DNA from: Methanofastidiosum sp.
GTDB lineage: Archaea; Methanobacteriota_B; Thermococci; Methanofastidiosales; Methanofastidiosaceae
Assembly: GCA_013178285.1 (NCBI GenBank)
Contig: JABLXD010000001.1
Span: forward strand, 62,001-126,000
Reading direction: 5' to 3'
DNA: 64,000 nt
The translations under genes were made by a program, and so were the position numbers. The notes beneath the pieces are model-generated. The model was not told the origin of the DNA. It made no database searches and saw only the letters and a program-made list of their open reading frames with translations. Position 1 is the first letter of the stretch. The number at the start of each line of letters is the position of its first letter. This document shows, one piece after another, positions 33,406-42,544 of this stretch.

Positions 33406-33565
33406 AAAAGAACTATTTTACAGAAGGGAGAGGCTTGTCCCAAGAGAGCCTGTGCTTATAGAAAGAAAGCCCAAAGAAAAGGTCTTCACCGATCCATTGA
33501 TTTTAACATGTCTTGTAATCCTTATGATAATGATAATTATCGCACTTGTTCTGCACTTTACTTGA
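33398..33565 (+). CDS. 55-residue single-pass membrane protein
   Basis: Starts with the ATG at 33398, within the end of the DUF1232 gene. MDEKELFYRRERLVPREPV begins a charged cytoplasmic segment, and residues about 33-53 form a transmembrane helix (LILTCLVILMIMIIIALVLHF). Translation coupling and a clean membrane helix support a real gene. Function unknown. Confidence 0.65.
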   Translation: MDEKELFYRRERLVPREPVLIERKPKEKVFTDPLILTCLVILMIMIIIALVLHFT

Positions 33566-33636
33566 ATAATTTCGAATAATTTTAAATAGTTAGGAACCCT
33601 AGGTATGTCACTCAATAGTTTCCAAGTGGAGATCAG

Positions 33637-34419
33637 ATGGCAGATACACCTGACTTAGAAAAGATAAAGACAAAATATGAGAAGATATTTTCTCTCCTTG
33701 ATGAACTAAAGATTCAAGAGGCGAAAGAGAGGATTGAGAAGCTCTTAAAGAAAAGCAAGGGCGACTCATTTCTATTATGGTTAAAGGGTTATGTACTTCT
33801 CTACGAGGGAACAGATGATTTAGAAGAAGCGATTGACTCTTTTAACAAGGCGATTGAAATTGACCCAGACAATGCCTTTGCATGGGAGTTTAAGGCGATA
33901 GCTTTGAGGTCTCTTGGCAGGTATGAAGAGGCTATTGAATGTTACGACAAATCGATGGAGTTTGACCCCCTTGATTACTCTGCAATTTTTAGCAGGGCGG
34001 TATTGCTTGAAAGGCTTGGAAAGCAAGAAGAAGCTCTTGACTACTACTCTCTTGCAACAAAGATTGACTCTACTAACACTCTTGCATGGGAGGCAAAGGC
34101 CAATCTTTTAGAATCTTTACAAAGATTTGACGAAGCGGAGGAATGCAGAAGCAAGATAGAAAAGGACTACTCTGCAAGGATTGTCGAAAATGAACCTAAA
34201 ACACCTGACGAGTGGGTTCACAAGGGCGAAACCCTTGAAAAGCTTGGGAAGTACCTCTGGGCAAATCAATGTTATGATATGGCCTTAAAAATAGATGCAA
34301 ATCATCAGGCGGCACGTGACCTAAAATATATGCTTCTGCAAAAACATAAGTTTGATTCAGATGCAAGGAAGAATACTTTCAGGTCATTTATTAACTCAGA
34401 GAAGTTTGCGGTACAATGA
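33637..34419 (+). CDS. TPR-repeat protein
   Basis: 260 residues of TPRs: repeated KAIEIDPDNAFAWEFKAIALRSLGRYEEAIECYDKSMEFDP and two or three further copies, with a charged leader and a short tail. No signal peptide or membrane helix. Its stop is one base from the convergent MarR gene. Scaffold, partner unknown. Confidence 0.87.
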   Translation: MADTPDLEKIKTKYEKIFSLLDELKIQEAKERIEKLLKKSKGDSFLLWLKGYVLLYEGTDDLEEAIDSFNKAIEIDPDNAFAWEFKAIALRSLGRYEEAIECYDKSMEFDPLDYSAIFSRAVLLERLGKQEEALDYYSLATKIDSTNTLAWEAKANLLESLQRFDEAEECRSKIEKDYSARIVENEPKTPDEWVHKGETLEKLGKYLWANQCYDMALKIDANHQAARDLKYMLLQKHKFDSDARKNTFRSFINSEKFAVQ

Positions 34420-34420
34420 G

Positions 34421-34906
34421 TTAAGGCAATGTTGATATAAAGTTCTTTTTTGTTTCCTTATACTTCTGATCTATATTATCTTCCAACTTATTTAGAAGAT
34501 TATAGAGGTCTTTTAGCTCCTTGTCTGTCAAAGTGCTGAAAAGTGAACTTATGAACGAGATGCTCTCTTCTGAATTTGACTCCCAGTATTCTCTGTTCTT
34601 TTCAGTTAATCTTAATCTAATTACTCTTCTGTCCTTTTGATCCTTCTCAACTGAAATAAATCCCTTCTCCTGAAGCTTTAGGGCCAACTGTTTAACATTT
34701 TGATGTGTTGTGCACAGCACCTCAGCCACCTCACTCACTGAAGGAGGATAGGTAAAATACTTTCCTGTGACTGCTATAAGCTGCCACTGCTTTGTTGTAA
34801 GCCCGTCTTTTCTAAGCTCATTGTCTCCCAGATACTCAAGCCTATTGCTTAAGAAAAATATCTTACCAAAAATTTCGAATGATTCAGGCCTTATAGTTTT
34901 TTCCAT
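34421..34906 (-). CDS. MarR-family transcriptional regulator
   Basis: 161 residues with the MarR winged helix: LTTKQWQLIAVTG, PSVSEVAEVLCTTHQNVKQLALKLQEKGFISVEKDQKDRRVIRLRLTEKN, where the DRR wing is intact. It follows a membrane protein gene and very likely represses that operon through the palindromes at 35350-35424. The effector is not known. Confidence 0.9.
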   Translation of the reverse strand: MEKTIRPESFEIFGKIFFLSNRLEYLGDNELRKDGLTTKQWQLIAVTGKYFTYPPSVSEVAEVLCTTHQNVKQLALKLQEKGFISVEKDQKDRRVIRLRLTEKNREYWESNSEESISFISSLFSTLTDKELKDLYNLLNKLEDNIDQKYKETKKNFISTLP

Positions 34907-34924
34907 TTTTATTCCTCTTTAATT

Positions 34925-35332
34925 CTATATCTTACCAAGGACGTATTTTGCAACGACGTATGGGCCCACTGTTGTCCATACAAGCACAAGCGACCAGAGC
35001 CTTCCTTTCAAGAAGTTATAGTCATGCAATAGTTTTTCCCAGCTGTGGCCTATGATGTAATGACCAAACAGGAACTCAAATGCAACTGTGGCAAATAGGA
35101 ATGCTACTCCAATCACTATTAAGTTATGCGCTGTATAGAATGCGCCGGTATACCTAAGCCACAGATACATTACTATAAAAAACATAGTGATCCCAGTAAA
35201 GCAGCTTATTTGGTGTGCAGTTAGCTCATTCAATTTTGGACCGTATACATAATTTCTGATTATACCGTTGATGTTTGCTACAACGGCAAATAACAGCCAT
35301 ATCCCAATGGCCTGTAAATATATTTTTTCCAT
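34925..35332 (-). CDS. Four-helix membrane protein under MarR control
   Basis: 135 residues with four transmembrane helices (about 7-25, 42-61, 70-90, 105-128) and histidines (AHQIS, GHYIIGHSW). I do not recognise the family. It is the first gene of the operon with the MarR regulator 18 bases downstream, suggesting a small transporter, redox or detoxification membrane protein induced by a MarR ligand. Confidence 0.78.
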   Translation of the reverse strand: MEKIYLQAIGIWLLFAVVANINGIIRNYVYGPKLNELTAHQISCFTGITMFFIVMYLWLRYTGAFYTAHNLIVIGVAFLFATVAFEFLFGHYIIGHSWEKLLHDYNFLKGRLWSLVLVWTTVGPYVVAKYVLGKI

Positions 35333-35349
35333 AAATTTTTCCTCCTAAA

Positions 35350-35424
35350 TAGGTAATAAGTTACCTTTATTCAATTAATCAGGTAACTATTTATAAAGCT
35401 TTCTATTAGGTAATATATTACCTA
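35350..35424. promoter_or_regulatory. MarR-type operator cluster around the divergent promoter
   Basis: A perfect 18-bp palindrome TAGGTAATATATTACCTA lies at 35407-35424, an imperfect copy (AGGTAATAAGTTACCT) at 35351-35366, and a half site AGGTAAC at 35381-35387. A reverse-strand TATA (TTTATAAA) lies between, around 35389-35397. This is the expected layout for a MarR repressor blocking its own operon; the DUF1801 gene on the plus strand (35468) could also be affected. Confidence 0.75.
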
Positions 35425-35467
35425 TATTAATTAATTTTATTAACTATTGGCTCGATACCCTAATGAG

Positions 35468-35872
35468 ATGATGAAAAAAGAAGAATCTCCCTCCAGAATA
35501 AAAAAAGGTGAGACAAAAGACATTGATGAATATATTAAGGGCTTCCCCAAAGAAGTTCAGGACAGATTACAGAAGATACGAGAAATAATTAAAGAAGCGG
35601 CCCCCGATGCAGAGGAGAAGATAAGCTATGGGATGCCGACATTTACCCTTAAGGGAAACCTAGTCCACTTTGCAGCCTATAAAAACCATATAGGGTTTTA
35701 TCCTACACCTTCAGGAATTGAAAAATTCAAGAATCAAATCTCAGTTTATGCTTCGTCAAAGGGTGCTGTCCAATTCCCTCTCGATAAACCTGTTCCATAT
35801 GATCTTATTAGGGGAATTGTAGCTTTTCGTGTGAAGGAAAATTTGGAAAACTCTAAATCAAAAAATAAATAG
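35468..35872 (+). CDS. DUF1801-family protein
   Basis: About 134 residues. The domain (YdhG_co, DUF1801) is recognised from IDEYIKGFPKEVQDRLQKIREIIKEAAPDAEEKISYGMPTFTLKG and GFYPTPSG. Homologues include frataxin-like iron-binding and unknown proteins. I chose ATG 35468 over an upstream TTG at 35447. Its promoter is shared with the divergent MarR operon. Confidence 0.8.
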   Translation: MMKKEESPSRIKKGETKDIDEYIKGFPKEVQDRLQKIREIIKEAAPDAEEKISYGMPTFTLKGNLVHFAAYKNHIGFYPTPSGIEKFKNQISVYASSKGAVQFPLDKPVPYDLIRGIVAFRVKENLENSKSKNK

Positions 35873-35930
35873 AATCTTTCAAGGCAAAATCTCCAAAAGT
35901 AATTTTAACTAAAAAAACAATATTTTCTTC

Positions 35931-36560
35931 ATGAAAAATAATGCCTTTGACAAGGCCAGAAACGACCTTTATCTTCTCTTAAATAGGGGCTATCCAAAAT
36001 CTTATGCACTGCGATTTGTAAGTGACCATTTTGGCCTAAAAAATGAAGAAAGGTACATTCTTTCAAGGACTGTTTTTTCTGAGTCTTACATAAAGGAAAC
36101 TAAAGAGAAGAAGATGAATCTAAAAGATCTCAAAGGGAGCTCTTTGTTTATTGACGGCTATAATGTCATAATAACAACGGAGTCAGTTCTTATGGGTGAG
36201 GCATTTGTTTCTATGGATGGCCTATTGAGGGATACAAGGAATGTTTCGGGAAAGCACAGGATAACAAAAGATACCTTAGAATCGATTGACCTTATACTGG
36301 ACCTTCTAAAAAAATATCCTCCTGAGAAAACTCAAGTTTATTTGGATAAGATGATGAGTAAGAGCGGTAAGCTATCTCAGATTATAAGAGATGGGATGGA
36401 AGAGAGGGATCTAAATGGCGACTCTGAAACGGTGCCAAGTGTCGATCATACACTGAAAAAATGTAACGGGATTGTAGCAACAAATGACTCGGCCATAATA
36501 GCAGAGGTAGCGAAATTTATTGATCTCCCATCTAAGGTCAAAACTTCCAGGGGAAGTTGA
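35931..36560 (+). CDS. DUF434/PIN-like protein
   Basis: 209 residues with a helical N-terminus (DUF434: ARNDLYLLLNRGYPKSYALRFVSDHFGL) and a DUF5616 PIN-like part with LFIDGYNVIITTESVL, KTQVYLDKMMSKSG and IVATNDSAII. The acidic positions (D in IDGYN, D in YLDK, D in TNDS) suggest a nuclease-like fold. Archaeal family, function unknown. Its end overlaps the convergent phosphoribosyltransferase gene by 23 bases. Confidence 0.8.
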   Translation: MKNNAFDKARNDLYLLLNRGYPKSYALRFVSDHFGLKNEERYILSRTVFSESYIKETKEKKMNLKDLKGSSLFIDGYNVIITTESVLMGEAFVSMDGLLRDTRNVSGKHRITKDTLESIDLILDLLKKYPPEKTQVYLDKMMSKSGKLSQIIRDGMEERDLNGDSETVPSVDHTLKKCNGIVATNDSAIIAEVAKFIDLPSKVKTSRGS

Positions 36561-36945
36561 CGCATCCCTTAAACTCTTGAAGGAAATAGTCGCCCTTCCC
36601 AACTAAAACAAGTGACTTGATCCCAGAAGCGCCTTTTTCTTTCAGGATTTTTTTGGCAAACTCAATTGTTTCTCCACTTCTTGAGAGATCGTCTACGAGC
36701 AAAACCCTCTTTCCGGACAAATCATGATCGAAAGGCCTCATGAGTTTTGGCTTATCATGGACTCTTTCAGGAGGCATTCCCTCTCCGTATAGATTTAGCC
36801 ACAAGAGAAAAAGCTCTTTCTCATAAATAAATGACAAAATTGAAGAGGGTATTATACCGCCTCTTGCTATTCCAACTATAATATCAAAATTAAATGGGAT
36901 TTTAAATTCTTTTAAAGAATAAAAAATACTATGGAAATCTTCCAC
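36538..36945 (-). CDS. Phosphoribosyltransferase-family protein
   Basis: 135 residues with VGIARGGIIPSSIL (PPi loop) and VLLVDDLSRSGETIEFAKKI, the PRPP-binding VLxVDDxxxxG(E/D)T signature. It is short for a complete PRTase (usually 150-200), with a reduced hood. The substrate is probably a purine or pyrimidine base (xanthine/guanine type). It ends the operon gap-dnaG-pcc1-rps3ae. Confidence 0.85.
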   Translation of the reverse strand: MEDFHSIFYSLKEFKIPFNFDIIVGIARGGIIPSSILSFIYEKELFLLWLNLYGEGMPPERVHDKPKLMRPFDHDLSGKRVLLVDDLSRSGETIEFAKKILKEKGASGIKSLVLVGKGDYFLQEFKGCVNFPWKF

Positions 36946-36948
36946 AGT

Positions 36949-37548
36949 TTATGCAGCCTCTTTTGATTTGGGCTTATCAACGAGTTTAATCTTTGTGACT
37001 TCTACTCTCTTAAGTGGGTAGATCTTCCTTGCTTTCTTGTAAATCTCGCTTGACATCTTGCCGCTTGTTACTTCATCCAAGAACTGTGCAAAGTCGTTGT
37101 TTGTGCTGATTGTTGTTAGCTCTTGATTTATTATTTCTCTGATTGCCTTCTTCTGTGAAGTAAGTATCCTTGTGGTAAGGATTGCAGAAGTTGAGGCTCT
37201 TAAAGTGTACCCGTCCTTTGTCTTTATGTTGAAAATTGAGTCAACTTTTGAGTTTCTTCTTCTAATCTGACTTCTAAGGTATGATCTTGAAAGTTCCTGT
37301 CTGAAGAATTCGGTGTAGGCGTTTTCGCCTGTGACCTCTTTGACTCTAAAGACTAGTTTTATGTGACTCTTCTTTAGGTCTCCTGTAAGCTCCTTCATAT
37401 TTGTCTCAATCTTTCTACCCAATACCTTCTCAGGTTTATCGGATATCGTCTCACCAATCTCCTTCTTCTCAAACATATCAGGAGCATAAATGGTATACCA
37501 GTTCTTTGCCTTCCACGGGTCTTTTCCCGCTACTCTTTTTCTAGCCAA
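36949..37548 (-). CDS. rps3ae: 30S ribosomal protein eS1 (S3Ae)
   Basis: 199 residues beginning MARKRVAGKDPWKAKNWYTI and with FRVKEVTGENAYTEFFRQELSRSYLRSQIRRRNSKVDSI, matching archaeal/eukaryotic S3Ae. TTG start preceded by TAGGAGG. A ribosomal small-subunit protein at the platform near the mRNA exit. Cotranscribed with pcc1 and dnaG upstream, PRTase downstream. Confidence 0.94.
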   Translation of the reverse strand: MARKRVAGKDPWKAKNWYTIYAPDMFEKKEIGETISDKPEKVLGRKIETNMKELTGDLKKSHIKLVFRVKEVTGENAYTEFFRQELSRSYLRSQIRRRNSKVDSIFNIKTKDGYTLRASTSAILTTRILTSQKKAIREIINQELTTISTNNDFAQFLDEVTSGKMSSEIYKKARKIYPLKRVEVTKIKLVDKPKSKEAA

Positions 37549-37559
37549 TAAAATTCCTC

Positions 37560-37796
37560 CTATAATACTAATGTTTTTCTTATTGCCTCAACACATGCGA
37601 TAATATCATCTACAGTATTTTTAAGAGTCCCTATAGATTCAGACTCAGATTCTACTTCTAAGGTCTCTTTATATATTCTAGTAGAGATGGAAGTTCCTTT
37701 AAAAGGTTTATTATCAACGTAAATTCCGTTGTAATAAGCCTTGGCCATCTTTTCGCTGTCAAAGAAAAAAGAAAGTTTTACCTTAATTCTAGACAC
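37560..37796 (-). CDS. pcc1: KEOPS complex subunit Pcc1
   Basis: 78 residues with the Pcc1 pattern: IKVKLSFFFDSEKMAKAYYNGI, STRIYKETLEVESESESIGTLKNTVDDIIACVEAIRKTL. Pcc1 is the dimerising, tRNA-contacting part of KEOPS, which makes t6A37 in tRNA with Kae1, Bud32 and Cgi121. GTG start at 37796, overlapping the dnaG stop by eight bases. The operon link to ribosomal protein eS1 is common in archaea. Confidence 0.88.
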   Translation of the reverse strand: MSRIKVKLSFFFDSEKMAKAYYNGIYVDNKPFKGTSISTRIYKETLEVESESESIGTLKNTVDDIIACVEAIRKTLVL

Positions 37797-39120
37797 CTAC
37801 GGCTTCCATTTCTCCGCCCTGTTCCTTAAATGAAAGTACCTTTAAGTTAACAGGTTTCTTTGTTATGTTTCCAGTCTTAACACCGACAAGGAATTTAACT
37901 CCTTTTTCCCCAGCTATATCAACAAGTCTCTGTGTAACGACTCCGTCAAATACAACAGCCTCGTAATCCTCGGTGTATCTCATCGCGTCTACTAAATCCC
38001 TTACAGAAACCTTGTGCTTTACCTTTCCTTCTGCGTCTAAAAGATATGCATCAAGTGTTCCAGGTAGCTTTTCAATTATCTCTCCAAATCTGTCTAGATC
38101 AGAGTAAGGTTTCTTTTGCTGTACCGGCTCTGGTGGCTTTTGTTGTGGCTCGTAGTGGTGGTGCTTCTGGGGGTAATCTCTTTCCTCAGGTTTTGGCTGT
38201 GGCTTTGGAGCATCTGTTCTAGGTTTGTCAAGGTTTTCAACAATCCACTGCTCTGCCGGGATCTTGTTTCTTAAGGCCTTGATTATCTCTTTTTTTGTTA
38301 GATCCTCTACTTCCTTCCCCATTGGGGCCCTTGCTATGTAGTCAATCTCTGCTATCTGAAAAAGCTCCTTTAGTATTAGCTCTCCCCCTCTGTCCCCATC
38401 AACAAATGCAGTAACTGTCTTTTCATGGGAAACAGCTGCTATTGTCTTTGAAACACTTGTACCTTCAACAGCTATTGTGTTTTTAATTCCGTACTTCAGT
38501 AAATTTAAAACATCTGCCCTTCCTTCAACTACGATTATTGCATCGCTTTCGTCAACGTTTGGGCCTGCAGGGAGCTGGTCTTCTCCAAAGGACTTGATCT
38601 CTCCCATTCGAACAGATTCCTTTACCTCATCTGTCAGCTCAGAGCTTTCTGGTGTGATCTCGTCGACCATTGTTGTTAGGATAATCTTAGCTCTGTCAAT
38701 TACATAGTTTCTCTTTGATTTTCTGACGTCTTCAATTGTTGTTACATCGATTCTGGCGTTGCATGGGCCTACCCTATCGATGGTCTCAAGTGATGCAGCA
38801 AGTATTGCAGTTTCAACTTTATCAAGACTTGATGGCACTATTATTTCTCCAGTGCTTTTCCCATTCTTGGAGTTGATGTTGACTCTAATTCTCCCTATCC
38901 TTCCGGTCTTCTGTAACTCCCTCAAATCTAGGTCATCACTTAACAATCCTTCAGTCTGCCCAAAAATAGCTCCGACGACATCGGGCCTTTCAACAATACC
39001 GCTAGCTGTGATCTGTGCTTTGATGATGTATTTAGTTGTACCTACCTCTTCTTTTATATCCTTAAAATAATCGTCTCCCTTCTTCGATACAATATCCTCA
39101 ATAAAATCTTTATCACTCAT
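37789..39120 (-). CDS. dnaG: Archaeal DnaG-like primase
   Basis: 443 residues. The TOPRIM domain (about 195-280) has AIIVVEGRADVLNLL and TAFVDGDRGGELI. The N-terminal part (YIIKAQITASGIVERPDVVGAIFGQTEGLL) and the Pro/Gln-rich linker at about 310-350 are typical of archaeal DnaG. In archaea this protein has primase activity and also associates with the exosome. ATG after GAGGGAGGG. It is second in the gap-dnaG operon. Confidence 0.93.
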   Translation of the reverse strand: MSDKDFIEDIVSKKGDDYFKDIKEEVGTTKYIIKAQITASGIVERPDVVGAIFGQTEGLLSDDLDLRELQKTGRIGRIRVNINSKNGKSTGEIIVPSSLDKVETAILAASLETIDRVGPCNARIDVTTIEDVRKSKRNYVIDRAKIILTTMVDEITPESSELTDEVKESVRMGEIKSFGEDQLPAGPNVDESDAIIVVEGRADVLNLLKYGIKNTIAVEGTSVSKTIAAVSHEKTVTAFVDGDRGGELILKELFQIAEIDYIARAPMGKEVEDLTKKEIIKALRNKIPAEQWIVENLDKPRTDAPKPQPKPEERDYPQKHHHYEPQQKPPEPVQQKKPYSDLDRFGEIIEKLPGTLDAYLLDAEGKVKHKVSVRDLVDAMRYTEDYEAVVFDGVVTQRLVDIAGEKGVKFLVGVKTGNITKKPVNLKVLSFKEQGGEMEAVGV

Positions 39121-39144
39121 AATAAATTCCCTCCCTCAAAAGAA

Positions 39145-40146
39145 TTATAGAATGCCAAGGGCCTTGTTTGTCATTTCGATTGACTCGTCTCTCTTCTTAA
39201 GGTCAAACATGGCTCTTATGGCATCTACATTTTCTGGGACAATGTCTGATTCCTGATGAATAGCCTGGATATAGTAAAGTGTTCCGTCCTTAATATTAAT
39301 TGAATCCTTCCAGACATTAATTTCATACATGTCCCCTCTATTTCTACCCAGATTCTTTGCAAACTCCATAATATCTGCGGTAGAATCTATTCCATCTTCT
39401 TTACTTACTAAAATAACTCTTGATCTGTTATTGAATAAGTCTATTACGTCCTCCCTCTTTATATCCCTCTTTAAATCTACCATTATTGTGTGAAGGTGCA
39501 TCAATGTTGTTGGCACCTTTACGGCTATAGTCTCTATATCCACTGGGAGAACAGTCTTTAAATCAGGGCCATGATGAGATGGTACCTTTACTTCAGGTAC
39601 TATGGCATTTATAGGTCCCCTTTTGTTATCTCCTGGGTCTGCTGCCCTTCTGATCATTACAGCCTTGACCTTCTTTATGGCGTCGGCTTCATATAGGCAA
39701 CTTAGTGTCCTTGCAAGTCCAGTTGTATTGCAAGAAACAACCCTTATGTATTTCTGACCTACATTTTTATCAAAATTAGCGTGAGCGTTAAAGGAGGTAG
39801 CTATAGAAGCATCTTCTCCTCCCTGGAAAATGGCATTTAGACCAAGTGACTTATAGAGCTCCATGTTCTTAGCGCCCTGCTTTCCAGGTGCGCCGTCTAT
39901 GACTACGTCTACGGAGTCTTTAATATCCTTTAGGTAACCTTTTGTTTCCAATCCTCTCTTCTTGAAAGCGTCTACATCGGCACCTTCAACGCAATAAAGA
40001 TCAAAGCCCTTCTTTATCGCCTGTTCTGCATCAAAATCGGGCGTTCTCTTTGAAACGCCTATTATCTTCATATCCTTCTGGAGGGCGACTGCATCTGCTA
40101 CCCTCTTCCCAACTGTACCGTATCCATTTATGAATACATTGATCAT
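39145..40146 (-). CDS. gap: Glyceraldehyde-3-phosphate dehydrogenase, archaeal type II
   Basis: 333 residues. N-terminal Rossmann MINVFINGYGTVGKRVADAV; catalytic Cys in VVSCNTTGLARTLS; RRAADPGDNKRGPINAIVPE and PSHHGPDLKTVLP are archaeal type II GAPDH signatures. Uses NAD(P)+ for glycolysis/gluconeogenesis. The ATG at 40146 follows AAAGGTGA; a GTG at 40155 would precede the site. First gene of an operon with dnaG, pcc1 and rps3ae. Confidence 0.94.
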   Translation of the reverse strand: MINVFINGYGTVGKRVADAVALQKDMKIIGVSKRTPDFDAEQAIKKGFDLYCVEGADVDAFKKRGLETKGYLKDIKDSVDVVIDGAPGKQGAKNMELYKSLGLNAIFQGGEDASIATSFNAHANFDKNVGQKYIRVVSCNTTGLARTLSCLYEADAIKKVKAVMIRRAADPGDNKRGPINAIVPEVKVPSHHGPDLKTVLPVDIETIAVKVPTTLMHLHTIMVDLKRDIKREDVIDLFNNRSRVILVSKEDGIDSTADIMEFAKNLGRNRGDMYEINVWKDSINIKDGTLYYIQAIHQESDIVPENVDAIRAMFDLKKRDESIEMTNKALGIL

Positions 40147-40301
40147 GAAATTCACCTTTGTTAGAAATTATTGATGAGTAAATTAATTTCACCTTAAAGA
40201 TATTTGAAATCGGACGTTTATAAGCGTTTGCTATACATTTTTTTGCTAAAAAGTCTTATATCGATAATTAATTTTATATAAACGGTACTATTGCAGAGGT
40301 C

Positions 40302-42521
40302 ATGAAAAGCATAATGGTCTATGGAACAGTTCAGGCTGTTGGGTTTAGACCATTTGTCTATAGAATTGCCGTTGAAAATAAAGTAAGCGGCTATGTGAGG
40401 AACAGGGGGGAGTATGTAGAGATTGTAATTGATGGCCCTCCTGGAAAGATTGATACTTTTATTGAAGATTTAAACCTAAAAAAGCCCCCTCTTGCCAAGA
40501 TAGATAGGCTTGACATAAAGGACATATCTTCTGATGAAAATTTCAAAGAAAGTCTTTTTTACATAAAGGAGAGTAAAAGTGGGAATTCCAGTTCAGCTTC
40601 CATAATACCTCCCGACATTTGTGTCTGCGAAGATTGCCAGAGAGAGCTATTTCAAAAAACTGATAGGAGATACCTTTATCCATTTATTAACTGCACAAAC
40701 TGTGGCCCAAGATTTACCATTATTAAAAAGACCCCATACGACAGAGAAATGACTACTATGGGCAAGTTCAATCTGTGCTCTGACTGCCTTAAGGAGTACA
40801 CGGATGTTCTAGATAGGCGATACCATGCAGAGCCCGTTGCGTGCCCTTTATGCGGCCCACATTACTCTCTCTTTGATAGTTCAAAGAAAAGGATAGAAAA
40901 TCCCATTGAAACTGCAGCAAAGTTATTCGAAGATGGGAAAATCATAGCCATAAAAGGTCTAGGCGGGTACCACATCGGCTGTGATGCCTTAAATAAAAAT
41001 TCTGTCAAAGAGTTACGAAGGAGATTGGAGAGACCCTATCAGCCGTTTGCAATTCTTGCGAGGAATATAGGATCAATTGAAAAGGTCTGTCATGTCAGTG
41101 ATGAAGAGAGAAAGATTATATCCTCCCATGAGCGGCCAATCGTTGTATTGGAAAAAAAGGACTCTAAGACCTTTGAACCTGCATCCCCTGGACTTCATAA
41201 CGTCGGCATAATGCTTCCATACTCCCCGCTTCATTTCTTATTATTTAATTACACTTCACTTGACTTTTTTGTCATGACCTCTGCCAATATGCCCGGGGAT
41301 CCCATGATAACTGAAAATAGCTCTGCTTTTAATTCCCTAGATGTTGATTACTTCCTCTGCCACAATCTAAATATATACAATAGGTGCGATGACTCAGTCA
41401 TCCGTGACGGAAAGTTCATCAGAAGGTCAAGGGGGTTTGTGCCACAAGGTATTGAAATTCCCCATGCAAAAAAAGTATTGGCTTTCGGTGCAGAGCTTAA
41501 CAATGCATTTACTTTGACAAAGGAAAAAAAAGCATTTATCTCTCAGCACATTGGAAATACCACTCATTATGATACACTACTATTTTTTGAAGATGCGATA
41601 AAAAAAATGCTAACTCTTCTAAACATGAAGATGGAAGAGATAGAACTTTTAGTATCAGACCTTCACCCACAATACGAAACAACAAAACTTGCAGAAAGGT
41701 ACTCCAAAGAAACTGGGATACCTTTACTTAAGATTCAACACCATGTTTCCCATGCAAGGGCCGTTTTTACTGAGAACGATATAGAGGAAGGCGTTGCAAT
41801 AGTTTGCGACGGTACAGGCTACGGTCTTGATGGAAAGTCCTGGGGAGGAGAGGTATTTCACGTTACAGACAATAGTGAAGAAAGAATAGGCCATCTTAAG
41901 GAATACCCACTTCTAGGAGGAGACAAGGCCGCAAAGGAACCTTTGAGAGTTCTAGTTTCACTTCTAAATGATGAAGACCTTTCTGGATACTCAAACTCCT
42001 ACAAATACGGATTGCAGGGCATCAATGCATTAAAGAATCTGGTAAAAGAAGAAAGAGTTCATTCAACTTCTTGCGGCAGAATCCTCGACATGTTTTCTGT
42101 GATGCTTTTTGCTTGCTCTGAAAGAAGTTATGAAGGCGAGCCTGCCATGAAGCTAGAGTCACTTGCGTGGAATGGAAATGACCTTAAGATACCGATTGAA
42201 ATAGAAGGCAACATCTTGCAAATAAGTGAGTTTGCAAAAAAAATATTTGATTTAAGGAATAAAGAAAGCAAAAAAGATCTAGCAAAAACTGTCCATGTTT
42301 CCCTTGCAAAGGCATTTTCTGAGATTGCAATTGACGAAGCAAGAAAAGATCACCTCCCAATTGGCTTTTCGGGTGGAGTTGCCTATAACAAAATATTCTC
42401 AGATGTTATCAAAGAGAGTGTTGAATCACATAGGCTAAAGTATGTAGAACATAGGCTCATACCTTGTGGTGACGGGGGCGTTTCTTTTGGTCAGTCACTT
42501 TTTGCATACAAAAACATATAA
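40302..42521 (+). CDS. hypF: Carbamoyltransferase HypF, [NiFe]-hydrogenase maturation
   Basis: 739 residues in the full HypF order: acylphosphatase (about 1-90, R16 in GFRPF, N34), two C4 zinc fingers (CVCEDC, CTNCG, CSDC, CPLCG; about 108-185), YrdC-like adenylation domain (about 195-375) and Kae1-like carbamoyl transfer domain (about 385-735; HHVSHARAVF, CDGTGYG, IGFSGGVAYNK). It makes the CN ligands of [NiFe] hydrogenase with HypE. Its presence shows the organism makes [NiFe] hydrogenase; the structural genes are outside the window. Confidence 0.95.
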   Translation: MKSIMVYGTVQAVGFRPFVYRIAVENKVSGYVRNRGEYVEIVIDGPPGKIDTFIEDLNLKKPPLAKIDRLDIKDISSDENFKESLFYIKESKSGNSSSASIIPPDICVCEDCQRELFQKTDRRYLYPFINCTNCGPRFTIIKKTPYDREMTTMGKFNLCSDCLKEYTDVLDRRYHAEPVACPLCGPHYSLFDSSKKRIENPIETAAKLFEDGKIIAIKGLGGYHIGCDALNKNSVKELRRRLERPYQPFAILARNIGSIEKVCHVSDEERKIISSHERPIVVLEKKDSKTFEPASPGLHNVGIMLPYSPLHFLLFNYTSLDFFVMTSANMPGDPMITENSSAFNSLDVDYFLCHNLNIYNRCDDSVIRDGKFIRRSRGFVPQGIEIPHAKKVLAFGAELNNAFTLTKEKKAFISQHIGNTTHYDTLLFFEDAIKKMLTLLNMKMEEIELLVSDLHPQYETTKLAERYSKETGIPLLKIQHHVSHARAVFTENDIEEGVAIVCDGTGYGLDGKSWGGEVFHVTDNSEERIGHLKEYPLLGGDKAAKEPLRVLVSLLNDEDLSGYSNSYKYGLQGINALKNLVKEERVHSTSCGRILDMFSVMLFACSERSYEGEPAMKLESLAWNGNDLKIPIEIEGNILQISEFAKKIFDLRNKESKKDLAKTVHVSLAKAFSEIAIDEARKDHLPIGFSGGVAYNKIFSDVIKESVESHRLKYVEHRLIPCGDGGVSFGQSLFAYKNI

Positions 42522-42544
42522 GATTTTGACCTAAGTATCTATTT

